A stretch of 64,000 nucleotides of DNA from an uncultured Collinsella sp. (lineage in GTDB: Bacteria; Actinomycetota; Coriobacteriia; Coriobacteriales; Coriobacteriaceae). A program made the position numbers and the translations under genes. Shown piece after piece: positions 32,409-40,787 of the stretch (positions within the stretch are counted from its first letter, which is position 1; each line of letters begins with the position of its first letter). The stretch is from positions 7,945 to 71,944 of the forward strand of contig UQID01000010.1 in assembly GCA_900541045.1 (NCBI GenBank). Direction: 5' to 3'. The notes under the pieces were generated by a model. It did not search any database and was not told the DNA's origin. It saw only the letters and a list, made by a program, of their open reading frames with translations.

Positions 32409-32545
32409 GCCTATGGCCTCCTGCACTTGCGAGCATTAATCGATGGTTCTCAAGAAGTCTAACAAGAAACGGGAAAGCGCGCACACGCAATCGCGTCGTC
32501 GATTCGATAAAACGAGACGGCAGACGCCACATACGTTCAGCGCGC

Positions 32546-32581
32546 AAAAAACACCCGCCTCGGAAATCCAAAGCGGGTGTT
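32546..32581 (-). terminator. Terminator after fruK (first copy)
   Basis: On the minus strand aacacccgct...ggcgggtgtt forms a stem followed by six T residues, 22 bp beyond the stop of the 32603-33535 gene. Confidence 0.88.
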
Positions 32582-32602
32582 AGGCAACGATTATTCGATG
32601 AG

Positions 32603-33535
32603 CTAGCAGACCTGGCGAACCTCGATGTGCTTCTTATATTCGTCCACCTTGGCAAAATCGCCCAAACCGGGGCACTCCACCACGTTGGCGCCGGTGGCCA
32701 TCGAGAGGCGCAGGGCATCCTCGACGCGCTCGGGAGCGTCGTGCCACACGGACAGGAAGGCGGCAAGCGAGGAGTCGCCGGCGCAGACGGTCGACAGCAC
32801 CTTGACCTCAAAGGTACGGTTGGCAAACCAGATGTGTTCGCCGTTGGAGAAGTACGCGCCCTCGCCGCCAAGGGTCAGCAGTACGTTCTTAGCGCCTTTG
32901 GCGTGCAGCTCGGCCATCGCGCCCTTAACGGACTCGTCGTCGCCACCGCTCACCTTAATGCCAAAGATGTCGAGCAGCTCGTCATCGTTGGGCTTAATGA
33001 GCAACGGCTCCATGGCAATGAGGTCAGCCAGCTGATGGCTCGAGATATCGAGCACGAACTCGGCGCCCTTCGCCTTAACACGGCGAAGTACCTCGGGCAG
33101 GAAACCCTCGGAGGTGTTGGGAGGCAGCGAGCCGCTAATGACCAGGCAGGTCATGTCCTCGAGCGAATCAATGAGCTCAAACATCTCCTGCTCGTTGGCA
33201 GCATTGATGGCAGCGCCTGCATTGACCATGTTGTACTCGGTGTCGGGACCGGCGTTGAGGAAGACATTGACGCGCGTTATGCCGTCAGTCCACACGGGCT
33301 TGACGGGCACGCCCAGGGCCTCGGCGCCCTTGACGATAAACTCGCCCGAGAAACCGGCAAAAAAGCCCAGGATCGTGGTGTCGACGCCGTAGTGATCGAG
33401 GGTGAACGAGACGTTAAGACCTTTGCCGTTGGGCGTATAGACCGCATTGCGCGTGCGGGTGACGGTGTTGGCGGAAAGACCGTCGCAGGCAATGTTGTAG
33501 TCAATGGCGGGATTTGCAGTGAGCGTGTAAATCAT
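32603..33535 (-). CDS. fruK: 1-phosphofructokinase (PfkB family), paralogue 1
   Basis: The enzyme phosphorylates the fructose-1-phosphate delivered by the fructose PTS to fructose-1,6-bisphosphate. The start at 33535 follows aaaggaa and gives 310 residues. It opens MIYTLTANPAIDYN, and has the sugar-site block NGKGLNVSFTLDHYG, GFFAGFSGEFI and ISGSLPPNTSEGF. The C-terminal anion-hole motif reads TVCAGDSSLAAFL, so the first Gly of the usual GAGD is Cys, while the catalytic Asp is kept. It is closely related to the next gene. A terminator between the two suggests its own promoter. Confidence 0.9.
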   Translation of the reverse strand: MIYTLTANPAIDYNIACDGLSANTVTRTRNAVYTPNGKGLNVSFTLDHYGVDTTILGFFAGFSGEFIVKGAEALGVPVKPVWTDGITRVNVFLNAGPDTEYNMVNAGAAINAANEQEMFELIDSLEDMTCLVISGSLPPNTSEGFLPEVLRRVKAKGAEFVLDISSHQLADLIAMEPLLIKPNDDELLDIFGIKVSGGDDESVKGAMAELHAKGAKNVLLTLGGEGAYFSNGEHIWFANRTFEVKVLSTVCAGDSSLAAFLSVWHDAPERVEDALRLSMATGANVVECPGLGDFAKVDEYKKHIEVRQVC

Positions 33536-33693
33536 GTAAGTTCCTTTCACAAGGCAACGTGTTAATGAAAGTATATTCCACGCTTCGGGAAAAGACCATA
33601 GCAACTCGGCGAACGGTGTAGAACGCGTGCAGGGCGGCGGGATGACGGGCAAAAGAAACAGGATCCTTGTCCTGTCGCTCGCCCACAATATAC

Positions 33694-33727
33694 AAAAATG
33701 GCGCCCCAGCCTAAACCGGGACGCCAT
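33694..33727 (-). terminator. Terminator between the two fruK genes
   Basis: On the minus strand atggcgtccc...ggggcgccat forms a stem with G-U pairing followed by ttttgta. It separates the ptsH-ptsI-fruK2 transcript from fruK1. Confidence 0.8.
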
Positions 33728-33751
33728 ACACGCGAAAATAATGAGTTTCGC

Positions 33752-34684
33752 TTACTTGCGATCGAGCTTGCGGACAGCAACGCGCTTGCTGTACTCATCG
33801 ACGTGACCGAAGTCGCCGATGCCGACGGACTCGGCAACGTTAGCGCCGGTAGCCATAGCGAGCTTCATGGCCTCCTCGACGTTGTCGCGATCCCTGTACC
33901 ACTTGTGCAGGAACGCAGCGAGGGTGCAGTCGCCGGCGCAGACAGAAGAGACCAGCTTGATGTTGAACTCACGCTTGGCGTACCAGATGTCCTCGCCGTT
34001 GGAGAAGTAAGCGTCGCCGCGGCTACCACGGGTGAGCAGCACGTTCTGAACGCCGGCGTCGTGTGCGAGCTTCATGGCAACGCGGACCTCGTCGTCGGTG
34101 TCGACCGGCACGCCGAAGATGGCCTTCATCTCGTGATGGTTCGGCTTAATGAGCAGCGGCTTCTTGTGAGCGAGCTCCTTGAGCTTGTCGGAGGACAGGT
34201 CCAGGACGACGTCGGCGCCACGAGCCTGAGCGTGCTCCATAACCTGGGCCAGGAAGTCGGGCGTAGCTTTGGGAGGCACGGAGCCGGAGACAATCAGGCA
34301 CTCAAGATCGCCCGCGGTGTCCAGGATGTTGTAGAGCTCCTTCTGATGCTCCGGCGTAATCGGGGCGCCGGGGTTCAGGATGCCGTACTCGTGCTGGCCA
34401 TCGTTGACGTAGGTGTTGATACGCGTGATGCCGTCGGTCCAGACCGGGCGGCACAGGCAACCCAGGTTCATGACCTCCTCGACGATAAACTTGCCCGTGA
34501 AGCCAGCGAAGAAGCCGAGCGCGACGGTGTCGACGCCCATCTTCTTAAAGGCGAAGGACACGTCGAGGCCCTTGCCGTTGGCCGTGTAGCTGGCCGAGCC
34601 GGTGCGGACGTTTTCGTCGGGCTCGAGCGGAGAGCTCGAAACCGTCATGTCGACAGCCGGGTTAGCGGTTAGCGTGTAGAACAT
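33752..34684 (-). CDS. 1-phosphofructokinase (PfkB family), paralogue 2
   Basis: This 310-residue kinase is the same length as its neighbour and clearly homologous: MFYTLTANPAVDMTV, NGKGLDVSFAFKKMG, GFFAGFTGKFI, VSGSVPPKATPDF and SSVCAGDCTLAAFL. It has the same Cys variant of the GAGD motif with the Asp retained. It lies downstream of ptsI on the same strand and is probably cotranscribed with the general PTS genes. Differences near the sugar site (TDGITRINTYVND instead of TDGITRVNVFLNA) leave room for another substrate such as tagatose-6-phosphate. Assignment to fructose-1-phosphate rests on context. Confidence 0.85.
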   Translation of the reverse strand: MFYTLTANPAVDMTVSSSPLEPDENVRTGSASYTANGKGLDVSFAFKKMGVDTVALGFFAGFTGKFIVEEVMNLGCLCRPVWTDGITRINTYVNDGQHEYGILNPGAPITPEHQKELYNILDTAGDLECLIVSGSVPPKATPDFLAQVMEHAQARGADVVLDLSSDKLKELAHKKPLLIKPNHHEMKAIFGVPVDTDDEVRVAMKLAHDAGVQNVLLTRGSRGDAYFSNGEDIWYAKREFNIKLVSSVCAGDCTLAAFLHKWYRDRDNVEEAMKLAMATGANVAESVGIGDFGHVDEYSKRVAVRKLDRK

Positions 34685-34711
34685 TTACAGTACCCCCTGT
34701 ATATGTGAGGG

Positions 34712-34741
34712 CCGCGTGGCCGGCCCATTCCAACCACGCGG
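34712..34741 (-). other. Hairpin between ptsI and fruK2
   Basis: A perfect 8-bp stem (ccgcgtgg / ccacgcgg) with a 14-nt loop and no T-run lies in the gap. It may stabilise or delimit mRNA segments. Confidence 0.45.
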
Positions 34742-34758
34742 TTACCTCTGATACCAAA

Positions 34759-36462
34759 TTAGCGAGCTGCGGACTCGAGCAGCGCCTTGACCTCGGCGGC
34801 AGTGTTGCAGGCGAGTGCCTTCTCGGCGAGCTCGTCGCACTCGGCCTTGGTCCACTGGCTGATGGTCTTGCGGGCGCGCAGGATCGACGGAGCGCTCATC
34901 GAGAACTCCTCCAGGCCCCAGCTGATCAGCAACGGCTCGAGCAGCGGATCGGCAGCGGCCTCGCCGCACATACCGACCATGATGCCGGCCTTCACGCCGC
35001 TCTCGATGATGTTCTTGAGCGAGCGGAGCACGGCGGGATAGTACACCTGGTACAGGTTGGAGATGGTGTCGTTGCCACGGTCGGCGCACATGGTGTAGCC
35101 GATCAGGTCGTTGGTGCCGATGGAGAAGAAGTCGGCGACCTCGGCAAGACGGTCAGCGAGCAGCGAAGCGGCGGGCGTCTCGACCATGATGCCGACCTCG
35201 ATGTTCTCGTTGAACTTGCGACCCTCTTCGGTCAGCTCGGCCTTGCACTGCTCGACGAGCTCCTTGACAGCCATGACCTCCTCGACGCAGGTGACGAGCG
35301 GGATCATGATCTTGACGTCACCGAAGGCGCTGGCGCGCAGCAGGGCGCGGAGCTGGACCTTGTACTGATCGGGATTTGCCAGGCAGTAACGCACGGCGCG
35401 GAAGCCCATGAAGGGGTTGTCTTCCTTGACCATGTGCAGATACGGAATCTCCTTGTCGCCACCCACATCGAGCGTGCGGATGATGACGGGAGCGCCCTTG
35501 AGCGCACTGGCAACCTTGCGATAGGCGTTGAACTGCTCCTCCTCGGAAGGAAGCTCGGCGGAGTCCATGAATAGGAACTCGGAGCGGAACAGGCCAATGG
35601 CCTCGGCGTCGTGATCGAGTGCGTTAGGCACGTCATCGGGGTTACCGATGTTGCAGGCGATGATCTTCTTGATGCCATCGGCAGTCACGGACGGCTTGCC
35701 GCGGAAGGCCTCGAGGGCTGCCTTCTCGGCAGCGAAGGCCTCGGCCTTGGCGGTGTAGGCGGCGAGCGTCTCCTCGTCGGGATCGGCCTCGACGATGCCC
35801 TTGCCACCGTCGACGACAACGGTCATGCCGTTGCGCAGCGCGGTGCAGCTGTTGGAAACCGAAAGGACAGCCGGGATCTCGAGGGCACGCGCGATGATCG
35901 CGGAGTGCGACGTGCGGCCACCGGTCTCGGTGACGATACCGGCAACGTGGGCCTTATCGATCGTGGCGGTCATGGACGGCGTAAGGTCGTGCACGACAAC
36001 GACGGTGTTCTCGGGCAGGACGGAGAGGTCGACGACCTCCTTGCCCAGCAGCTCGGCCAGAATACCGGTGCGGATGTCGGCGATGTCGGCCGCGCGCAGA
36101 CGGAACATCTCGTCGTCCATGGACAGGAACATGTTCTCGAACATGGTCGAGGTGTCCATGAGCGCCTGCTCGGCGCAGGTGCCGCCGTCAATGGCGGCGT
36201 TGATGGCGTCCGTCATGCCCGGGTCCTGAGCCAGGACAATGTGTCCGCTCATGATCTCGGCCTCGGCCTCGCCCACCGTCTCCTTCATGTGGTCGGCCTG
36301 AGCCTGGGTCTTCTCGCAGAAGACCGAAAGAGCCGTCTGATAACGCTCCTTCTCTGCGGCCGAATCAGCAACCGCGTGCGGTTCAAACGTCAAGTCGGGA
36401 TCGACGGCGACCATGACGGTGCCGATACCGATGCCCTCGGATGCGTTGACTCCCTGATACAT
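34759..36462 (-). CDS. ptsI: PTS enzyme I (phosphoenolpyruvate-protein phosphotransferase)
   Basis: EI takes phosphate from phosphoenolpyruvate and passes it to HPr. The start at 36462 (MYQGVNASEG) is preferred, as gagagga lies 7 bases before it, giving 567 residues. The phosphohistidine is His186 in GGRTSHSAIIARALEIP. The PEP domain has RSEFLFMD, GFRAVRYCL, IMIPLVTCVEE, FFSIGTNDLIGYTMC and the catalytic Cys in GMCGEAAADP. It lies downstream of ptsH across a terminator-like hairpin and upstream of a fruK paralogue. Confidence 0.96.
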   Translation of the reverse strand: MYQGVNASEGIGIGTVMVAVDPDLTFEPHAVADSAAEKERYQTALSVFCEKTQAQADHMKETVGEAEAEIMSGHIVLAQDPGMTDAINAAIDGGTCAEQALMDTSTMFENMFLSMDDEMFRLRAADIADIRTGILAELLGKEVVDLSVLPENTVVVVHDLTPSMTATIDKAHVAGIVTETGGRTSHSAIIARALEIPAVLSVSNSCTALRNGMTVVVDGGKGIVEADPDEETLAAYTAKAEAFAAEKAALEAFRGKPSVTADGIKKIIACNIGNPDDVPNALDHDAEAIGLFRSEFLFMDSAELPSEEEQFNAYRKVASALKGAPVIIRTLDVGGDKEIPYLHMVKEDNPFMGFRAVRYCLANPDQYKVQLRALLRASAFGDVKIMIPLVTCVEEVMAVKELVEQCKAELTEEGRKFNENIEVGIMVETPAASLLADRLAEVADFFSIGTNDLIGYTMCADRGNDTISNLYQVYYPAVLRSLKNIIESGVKAGIMVGMCGEAAADPLLEPLLISWGLEEFSMSAPSILRARKTISQWTKAECDELAEKALACNTAAEVKALLESAAR

Positions 36463-36512
36463 TCCCATTCCTCTCTCCGTGTCATGTGATAAAGCGTTTT
36501 GCCATATCCATG

Positions 36513-36549
36513 ACAAAAGAGCGCAGCTACCTTGAACAGGTCACTGCGC
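36513..36549 (-). terminator. Terminator-like attenuator between ptsH and ptsI
   Basis: On the minus strand gcgcagtgacct...aggtagctgcgc forms a stem followed by tcttttg. Its position between ptsH and ptsI could partially stop transcription and give more HPr than EI. Confidence 0.6.
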
Positions 36550-36594
36550 CCCTAAGTATGAACTTAATTGTTCAACATGCGACCCGTTTGAGTT

Positions 36595-36858
36595 CTACTC
36601 GCCAAGACCGCTCTTGATGAGCTCGATGGCAGCAGCCAGAGCCTCGGCCTCGTCGGCGCCGTCGCACTTGACCTCGACCTCAGTACCGCAGGGGATACCA
36701 GCAGCCATGAGGGCCATCGGGGACTTACCGTTGACCTCCTTCTCGGGGGTGACGACCGTCACGTCGCAGGCGTACTTGCCCATGGTGGAGGCGAAGAGGC
36801 CGGCCGGACGCATGTGAAGACCCTGCGGATTGACGAGGGTAGCCTTCTCAGAAACCAT
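36595..36858 (-). CDS. ptsH: HPr phosphocarrier protein
   Basis: HPr relays phosphate from EI to sugar-specific EIIA domains. It has 87 residues with the active His15 in GLHMRPAGLFAS and a serine at position 46 in NGKSPMALMAAGIP. Ser46 is the site phosphorylated by HPr kinase in Firmicutes, so regulatory phosphorylation is possible, though no kinase gene is in this window. The ribosome site aaaaaaggag precedes the ATG. It is first in the ptsH-ptsI-fruK2 unit. Confidence 0.96.
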   Translation of the reverse strand: MVSEKATLVNPQGLHMRPAGLFASTMGKYACDVTVVTPEKEVNGKSPMALMAAGIPCGTEVEVKCDGADEAEALAAAIELIKSGLGE

Positions 36859-36996
36859 AATTGACTCCTTTTTTGTGTTTAACCCCTGTCGTGCATGCGG
36901 CAGGAGTCAGATTCACGACGTTGTTTATATTAACTCACATCAAACTGTTTTTCATTGTGTTTCGCACGAATTATTGGACGGATGTCGTTCCCGCAC

Positions 36997-37125
36997 GCTC
37001 GCCTGCCGGGCGGGGCGGTTAAGTTTGCTGCTCTACAGTCCTGCGCAAGACGAAAAGCACATTAAGTGCTTTCCTTTGCGTGCGGAACTCGCGACAAACT
37101 TAACCGCCCCGCCCGGCAGGCGAGC
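36997..37125. repeat. Repeat B3: long nested hairpin with conserved core (family B, inverted)
   Basis: Perfect 31-bp outer arms (36997-37027 with 37095-37125) enclose a core that, read on the minus strand, begins gagttccgcacg and contains cacttaatgtg and gcaggactgt, as in B1 and B2. The core is in the opposite orientation to B1/B2 on the + strand, matching the local direction of the pts/fru genes. Confidence 0.85.
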
Positions 37126-37230
37126 TGCGGAAACTCGGTCGGTCCAGAGTAATATCGTGCGAACGGAATTCTGGCTGAATATTTATCCGCACGGACGATC
37201 CGATAGACAGGCCGCGCTATCCCCTTCTTC

Positions 37231-37301
37231 TAAGTTGCGGTGAAATAGGGACTGCATTTGGAGTTGAATCGTTTAAACAGTCCCTATTTCACCGCAACTT
37301 A
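37231..37301. repeat. Repeat A3: palindromic intergenic element (family A)
   Basis: The 24-bp arms (37231-37254 and 37278-37301), built on aagttgcggtgaaatagggac, are perfect complements around a 23-nt loop. They match A1 and A2. The element lies 13 bp beyond the fruA terminator. Confidence 0.88.
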
Positions 37302-37313
37302 TGAGAGGGATAG

Positions 37314-37348
37314 AAAAAGGCGGGGACTCCTGGTGGAGTCTCCGCCTT
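37314..37348 (-). terminator. Terminator after fruA
   Basis: On the minus strand aaggcggagactcc / ggagtccccgcctt forms a 14-bp stem (one G-U type pair) with a 4-nt loop and a T-run. Confidence 0.88.
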
Positions 37349-37384
37349 ATATACAAGGGGCGATGTTATTCGCGAGCTGGGGGA

Positions 37385-39394
37385 TTAGACAAGGCGGGCG
37401 TTGATCGTCTTGGCGATCTCGGCGGCGTCGGTGGAACCCTTGACAGTGGCACGGAAGCCCTCGTCCATGAGCGCCTCGGCGACCTTGGACAGGATCTTGA
37501 GGTGCGTGGTGCCGGCCTGGGCACCGGGGATGAGCAGGGCGATAGCCACGTTGACGGGAGCACCGTCCATGGTGTCCCAACCGATCACGCCAGAGTCGTC
37601 CTTGACGACGATAACGGCGGCCTCGGTAATGGCATCGGACTTGGCATGCGGAATGGCGAAGCCCTCCATCATGCCCGTGGTGCCCTCAGCCTCGCGAGCC
37701 AAGAAGGCGTTCATCACGGCATCGGCGTCGTCAGCGAGACCGGCCTTGACGGCCTGGTTGGAGACGAAGCTCAGGGCCTCATCACGAGAAGCGAAGTTCT
37801 CGGCAACAAAAACGTTCTCGACCTTCACGAAGTCGGCAGCCTCGGCCTTGGGAGCCTCGACAGCAGCGGCCTTGGGAGCCTCGACCGGCTTAGCGGGAGC
37901 GGCAGGAGCGGCCTTCTGGTTCTTCTCGAAGTCATACTTCTTGAAAGCGACGAACAGGATGCCACCGACCACGGCGCCGATGAGGATCGCGAGGACCCAC
38001 AGCGGACCGTTCTCGACAACGGGCAGGACCAGGAAGCCACCGTGGGGCGCCGGATCGTGGACGTTGAACATAATGGTCAGGATCGAGGCGATGGAGGAAC
38101 CGAGCATCATGATGGGCATGACGGGCCAGATGTTCTTGGTCATGAACGGAATGGCGCCCTCGGTGATGTGGGTGCAGCCAAGGATGAGGTTGACGACACC
38201 GGCGTCATGATCCTCCTGGCTGAAGTACTTCTTGCCGACGATGACGGCAAAGGTGGTGATCAGCGGCGGAACGATGCAGGCAGCAGAGACGGCAGCCATG
38301 AAGTTGGTGCCGAAGTTGTAGGTGTCGGTGCCGACACCGGCAGCCAGGGCCTCGGTGAGCATGGCGGTACCGGTGACGTAAGCAGCCTTGTTGACCGGGC
38401 CGCCCATGTCAAAGGCACACATGCAACCAATAGCAAGACCCAGGACAACAGCGCCAGAGGCAGACAGACCCTTGAGGAAGTCCATCATGGCGGTGTTGAT
38501 GGCAGCCATGGGGCCGGAGATGCCGAGCATGACCAGACCGACGATAGCAGTCGAGAACAGCGGGTACAGGAAGATGGCCTTGAGGCCGTCCAGGTTCTTG
38601 GGCAGCTTGGCAAAGACCTTCTCGAGCAGAAGGATGACATAGCCGGCGAGGAAGCCGCCGACAATGCCGCCCAGGAAGCCGAAGCCCACACCGGTGCCGC
38701 CAGCATCGATCATGTGGGTATCGGCGTTAACGGGAAGGCCCTGGATGGCGATCATACCGGCAACAAAGCCGGGGACGAGCGCCGGGCGCTTGCCGATGGA
38801 CTCGGCGATATAGGCGGAAAGCACGGGAACCATGAGGTTCATGGCAATGCCGCCGATGATCTTGAGCATAGCGGCGAAGCTGTTGTAGTCGGCAGCCGTC
38901 GAATCGAAGGACGTGATGCCCCACAGGAACGAAACGGCGGTCAGGACGCCACCGGCGACGACGAAGACCAGCATGTGGCTGACGCCGTTCATGAGGTGCT
39001 TATAGATGATGTGGCCGATGGATTCCTTCTCCTCGACCTCATCCTCGACATCGGCAGCAGCCGCAACCGTGTCGTCGCCCTTGGCGGCAAGGGCACGATC
39101 GATCAGCTTGCCGGCAGCCTCGACGGACAGGGCCTTGGAAACACCAACGGAAACCATGGGCTTACCGGCGAAACGCTCCGCCTGGACATCCTTATCGGCT
39201 GCGACGACGACGGCCTTGGCACCAGCGATCTCACTCTTGGTGAGCTCGTTCTCGACACCGACCTGGCCATGGGTCTCGACCTTAATGGTCAGACCGCGCT
39301 CGGCAGCTGCCTTCTCCAGCGCCTCCTTCGCCATGAAGGTGTGCGCAATGCCGGTCGGGCAACCGGTCGCGGCGATGATGTCAAACTTAGCCAT
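37385..39394 (-). CDS. fruA: Fructose-specific PTS enzyme IIBCA
   Basis: This permease imports fructose and phosphorylates it at C1. The start at 39394 follows aaggagg and gives 669 residues. The EIIB domain is N-terminal with active Cys12 in AATGCPTGIAHTFMA. The EIIC membrane domain spans about residues 130-480 with many hydrophobic helices. An Ala/Pro/Lys linker follows, and then the EIIA domain with active His583 in FAIPHAKSDAI. The order B-C-A is less common than A-B-C. It is divergent from the RpiR regulator and served by HPr and EI encoded next to it. Confidence 0.95.
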   Translation of the reverse strand: MAKFDIIAATGCPTGIAHTFMAKEALEKAAAERGLTIKVETHGQVGVENELTKSEIAGAKAVVVAADKDVQAERFAGKPMVSVGVSKALSVEAAGKLIDRALAAKGDDTVAAAADVEDEVEEKESIGHIIYKHLMNGVSHMLVFVVAGGVLTAVSFLWGITSFDSTAADYNSFAAMLKIIGGIAMNLMVPVLSAYIAESIGKRPALVPGFVAGMIAIQGLPVNADTHMIDAGGTGVGFGFLGGIVGGFLAGYVILLLEKVFAKLPKNLDGLKAIFLYPLFSTAIVGLVMLGISGPMAAINTAMMDFLKGLSASGAVVLGLAIGCMCAFDMGGPVNKAAYVTGTAMLTEALAAGVGTDTYNFGTNFMAAVSAACIVPPLITTFAVIVGKKYFSQEDHDAGVVNLILGCTHITEGAIPFMTKNIWPVMPIMMLGSSIASILTIMFNVHDPAPHGGFLVLPVVENGPLWVLAILIGAVVGGILFVAFKKYDFEKNQKAAPAAPAKPVEAPKAAAVEAPKAEAADFVKVENVFVAENFASRDEALSFVSNQAVKAGLADDADAVMNAFLAREAEGTTGMMEGFAIPHAKSDAITEAAVIVVKDDSGVIGWDTMDGAPVNVAIALLIPGAQAGTTHLKILSKVAEALMDEGFRATVKGSTDAAEIAKTINARLV

Positions 39395-39521
39395 GTGTCC
39401 CTCCTTCTTGAGTACAGCGCCCGCGGGCGCTCCCCTACACGCGCTTCGATACGCGTTTTTCCACACCTGAAAGATACCAACCCATCGCTTATATGAGAAG
39501 CAATACAGCTCATTTCTCCGG

Positions 39522-39536
39522 TGAAAGGTTCTTTCA
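39522..39536. promoter_or_regulatory. Candidate operator in the fruA-rpiR divergent promoter region
   Basis: The perfect inverted repeat tgaaag-gtt-ctttca lies 128 bp before fruA and 132 bp before the regulator gene, and a further half-site tgaaag is at 39554-39559. It is a plausible site for the adjacent RpiR-type protein. Confidence 0.45.
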
Positions 39537-39667
39537 TTACCGTAAACGGTCGATGAAAGTTTACCATCAACTATTGAAACGGCAAGGTGTATCTTGTAAT
39601 TGAAAATGCCCGTATACTACGACATTACAAAACAAGTCCGATTTTCATGCCAGCCAGGAGCCATCCC

Positions 39668-40525
39668 ATGTCCGATAGCAGCAAGAGCGCACTCTCCCTT
39701 ATTAGTATGCACAGGGGGTACAGCGAGTCCGAGCAACGCATTGTCGACTATATCCTAGAGCACCAGTCCGAGGCCCCGCGTCTGACAGCCGCCCAGCTTT
39801 CGCGCGCAGCCGCAACCTCCGAGGCCACCGTATCGCGCTTCTGCCGCAAACTAGGTTTTGGCAGCTTTCGCAGTTTTCAGTTTTCGCTGGCGCGCGATCT
39901 GGAAAGCCAGCGCAATGAAGGCCTCACCGACGAGGTCTCGCTCGACAATATGGAGCAGAGCCTCAAGAATATTCTCGCTGCCAAGGTCAGCGAACTCAAT
40001 GCGACTATCGATGGCATTGATCACGACACGCTGACAGCCGTCGTGCACGCGTTTAAGAACGCAGGGGCTATCGAGTTTGCAGCCGTAGGCAACACCAACG
40101 CCGTCGCACTCGACGCGACGTTTAAGTTTTCGCAGCTGGGCCTTCGCTGTATGGCAAGCACCATCAGCGAGACCTCGATTGGTTTTGCGCTTACGCTGCG
40201 CCCCGGAGATGTCATCGTGCTGATCTCGAACTCCGGCAAGTCGCGTCGACTGAATCGCATGGCAAAAGCGGCTCGCGGCTGTGGCGCCACCGTTGTCGTC
40301 ATCAGCAGCGACAGCAAGTCGCCGCTTGCTCGCCTGGCCGACTACACCTTTAATACCGTGAACCACGAGGCACTGCTCACCACTGGTGACTTTGCGTTCT
40401 CCAAGATGAGCGCCACGATGATCATCGAGGTTATCTACAACTTCCTGCTGCCCGAAATCGAGGACGCCCGAGAGCACATCAGCTTCTACGAGGAGCTCAT
40501 CCAGCCGGATAAGGTCGTGGAGTAG
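39668..40525 (+). CDS. MurR/RpiR-family transcriptional regulator with SIS domain
   Basis: This sugar-phosphate-responsive regulator has 285 residues from the ATG at 39668, which follows caggag. Residues 1-75 form the RpiR helix-turn-helix (RLTAAQLSRAAATSEATVSRFCRKLGF, written here in part: ATSEATVSRFCRKLGF). A SIS domain spans about 115-250 with the loops EFAAVGNTNAVALD and VIVLISNSGKSRRL. The gene is divergent from fruA, so it most likely senses fructose-1-phosphate or another sugar phosphate and controls the fru/pts genes; this is inferred from position. Element E2 with an internal terminator follows. Confidence 0.92.
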   Translation: MSDSSKSALSLISMHRGYSESEQRIVDYILEHQSEAPRLTAAQLSRAAATSEATVSRFCRKLGFGSFRSFQFSLARDLESQRNEGLTDEVSLDNMEQSLKNILAAKVSELNATIDGIDHDTLTAVVHAFKNAGAIEFAAVGNTNAVALDATFKFSQLGLRCMASTISETSIGFALTLRPGDVIVLISNSGKSRRLNRMAKAARGCGATVVVISSDSKSPLARLADYTFNTVNHEALLTTGDFAFSKMSATMIIEVIYNFLLPEIEDAREHISFYEELIQPDKVVE

Positions 40526-40560
40526 ACTTTATAGGGAGTCGTTAGTTGCTTGTCGCATGA

Positions 40561-40708
40561 AACTATGCCGATTTACTACGATGAAATCGCAATGTGTGAC
40601 CACATCGTGTTTTAAAAGAAAACCGCAGGGGTTCTACCTGCGGTTTTCTTTTTACAATTTTAGCTGTGCTCGAGCTACGCCGATTCATCGTAGTAAACCG
40701 GCATAGTT
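40561..40708. repeat. Repeat E2: element bounded by TTTACTACGA inverted repeats
   Basis: The 24-bp arms (40561-40584 and 40685-40708) differ at one position, which is A-C on + and G-U on the - strand. They share the TTTACTACGA motif and the inner tctacctgcggtttt with E1 (7142-7273). The interior holds a strong bidirectional terminator. The element sits between the convergent rpiR-type gene and recN. Confidence 0.8.
40614..40652. terminator. Bidirectional terminator inside E2
   Basis: A perfect 12-bp stem (gaaaaccgcagg / cctgcggttttc) has A-runs on the left and T-runs on the right, so it can stop both the RpiR-type gene (+) and recN (-). Confidence 0.88.
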
Positions 40709-40787
40709 TTTGACGGTCGGGCCAGACAAGCAAGTGGCGGTGCAACAATTGCTGATATTTTGTCCCCGCCAACACTGTCAGCTCGTT

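Larger units (their letters stand above)
36859..37384. other. 526-bp intergenic region fruA-ptsH
   Basis: This gap contains the fruA terminator (37314-37348), repeat A3 (37231-37301), repeat B3 (36997-37125) and, near 36859-36990, the leader and presumed promoter of ptsH. Nothing was recognised in 37126-37230. Confidence 0.65.

Noticed and set aside
37301..39496. A 731-residue open frame on the plus strand opposite fruA
   Set aside because: Antisense shadow of fruA: no recognisable domain, no ribosome site, and it runs through the fruA terminator and repeat region.
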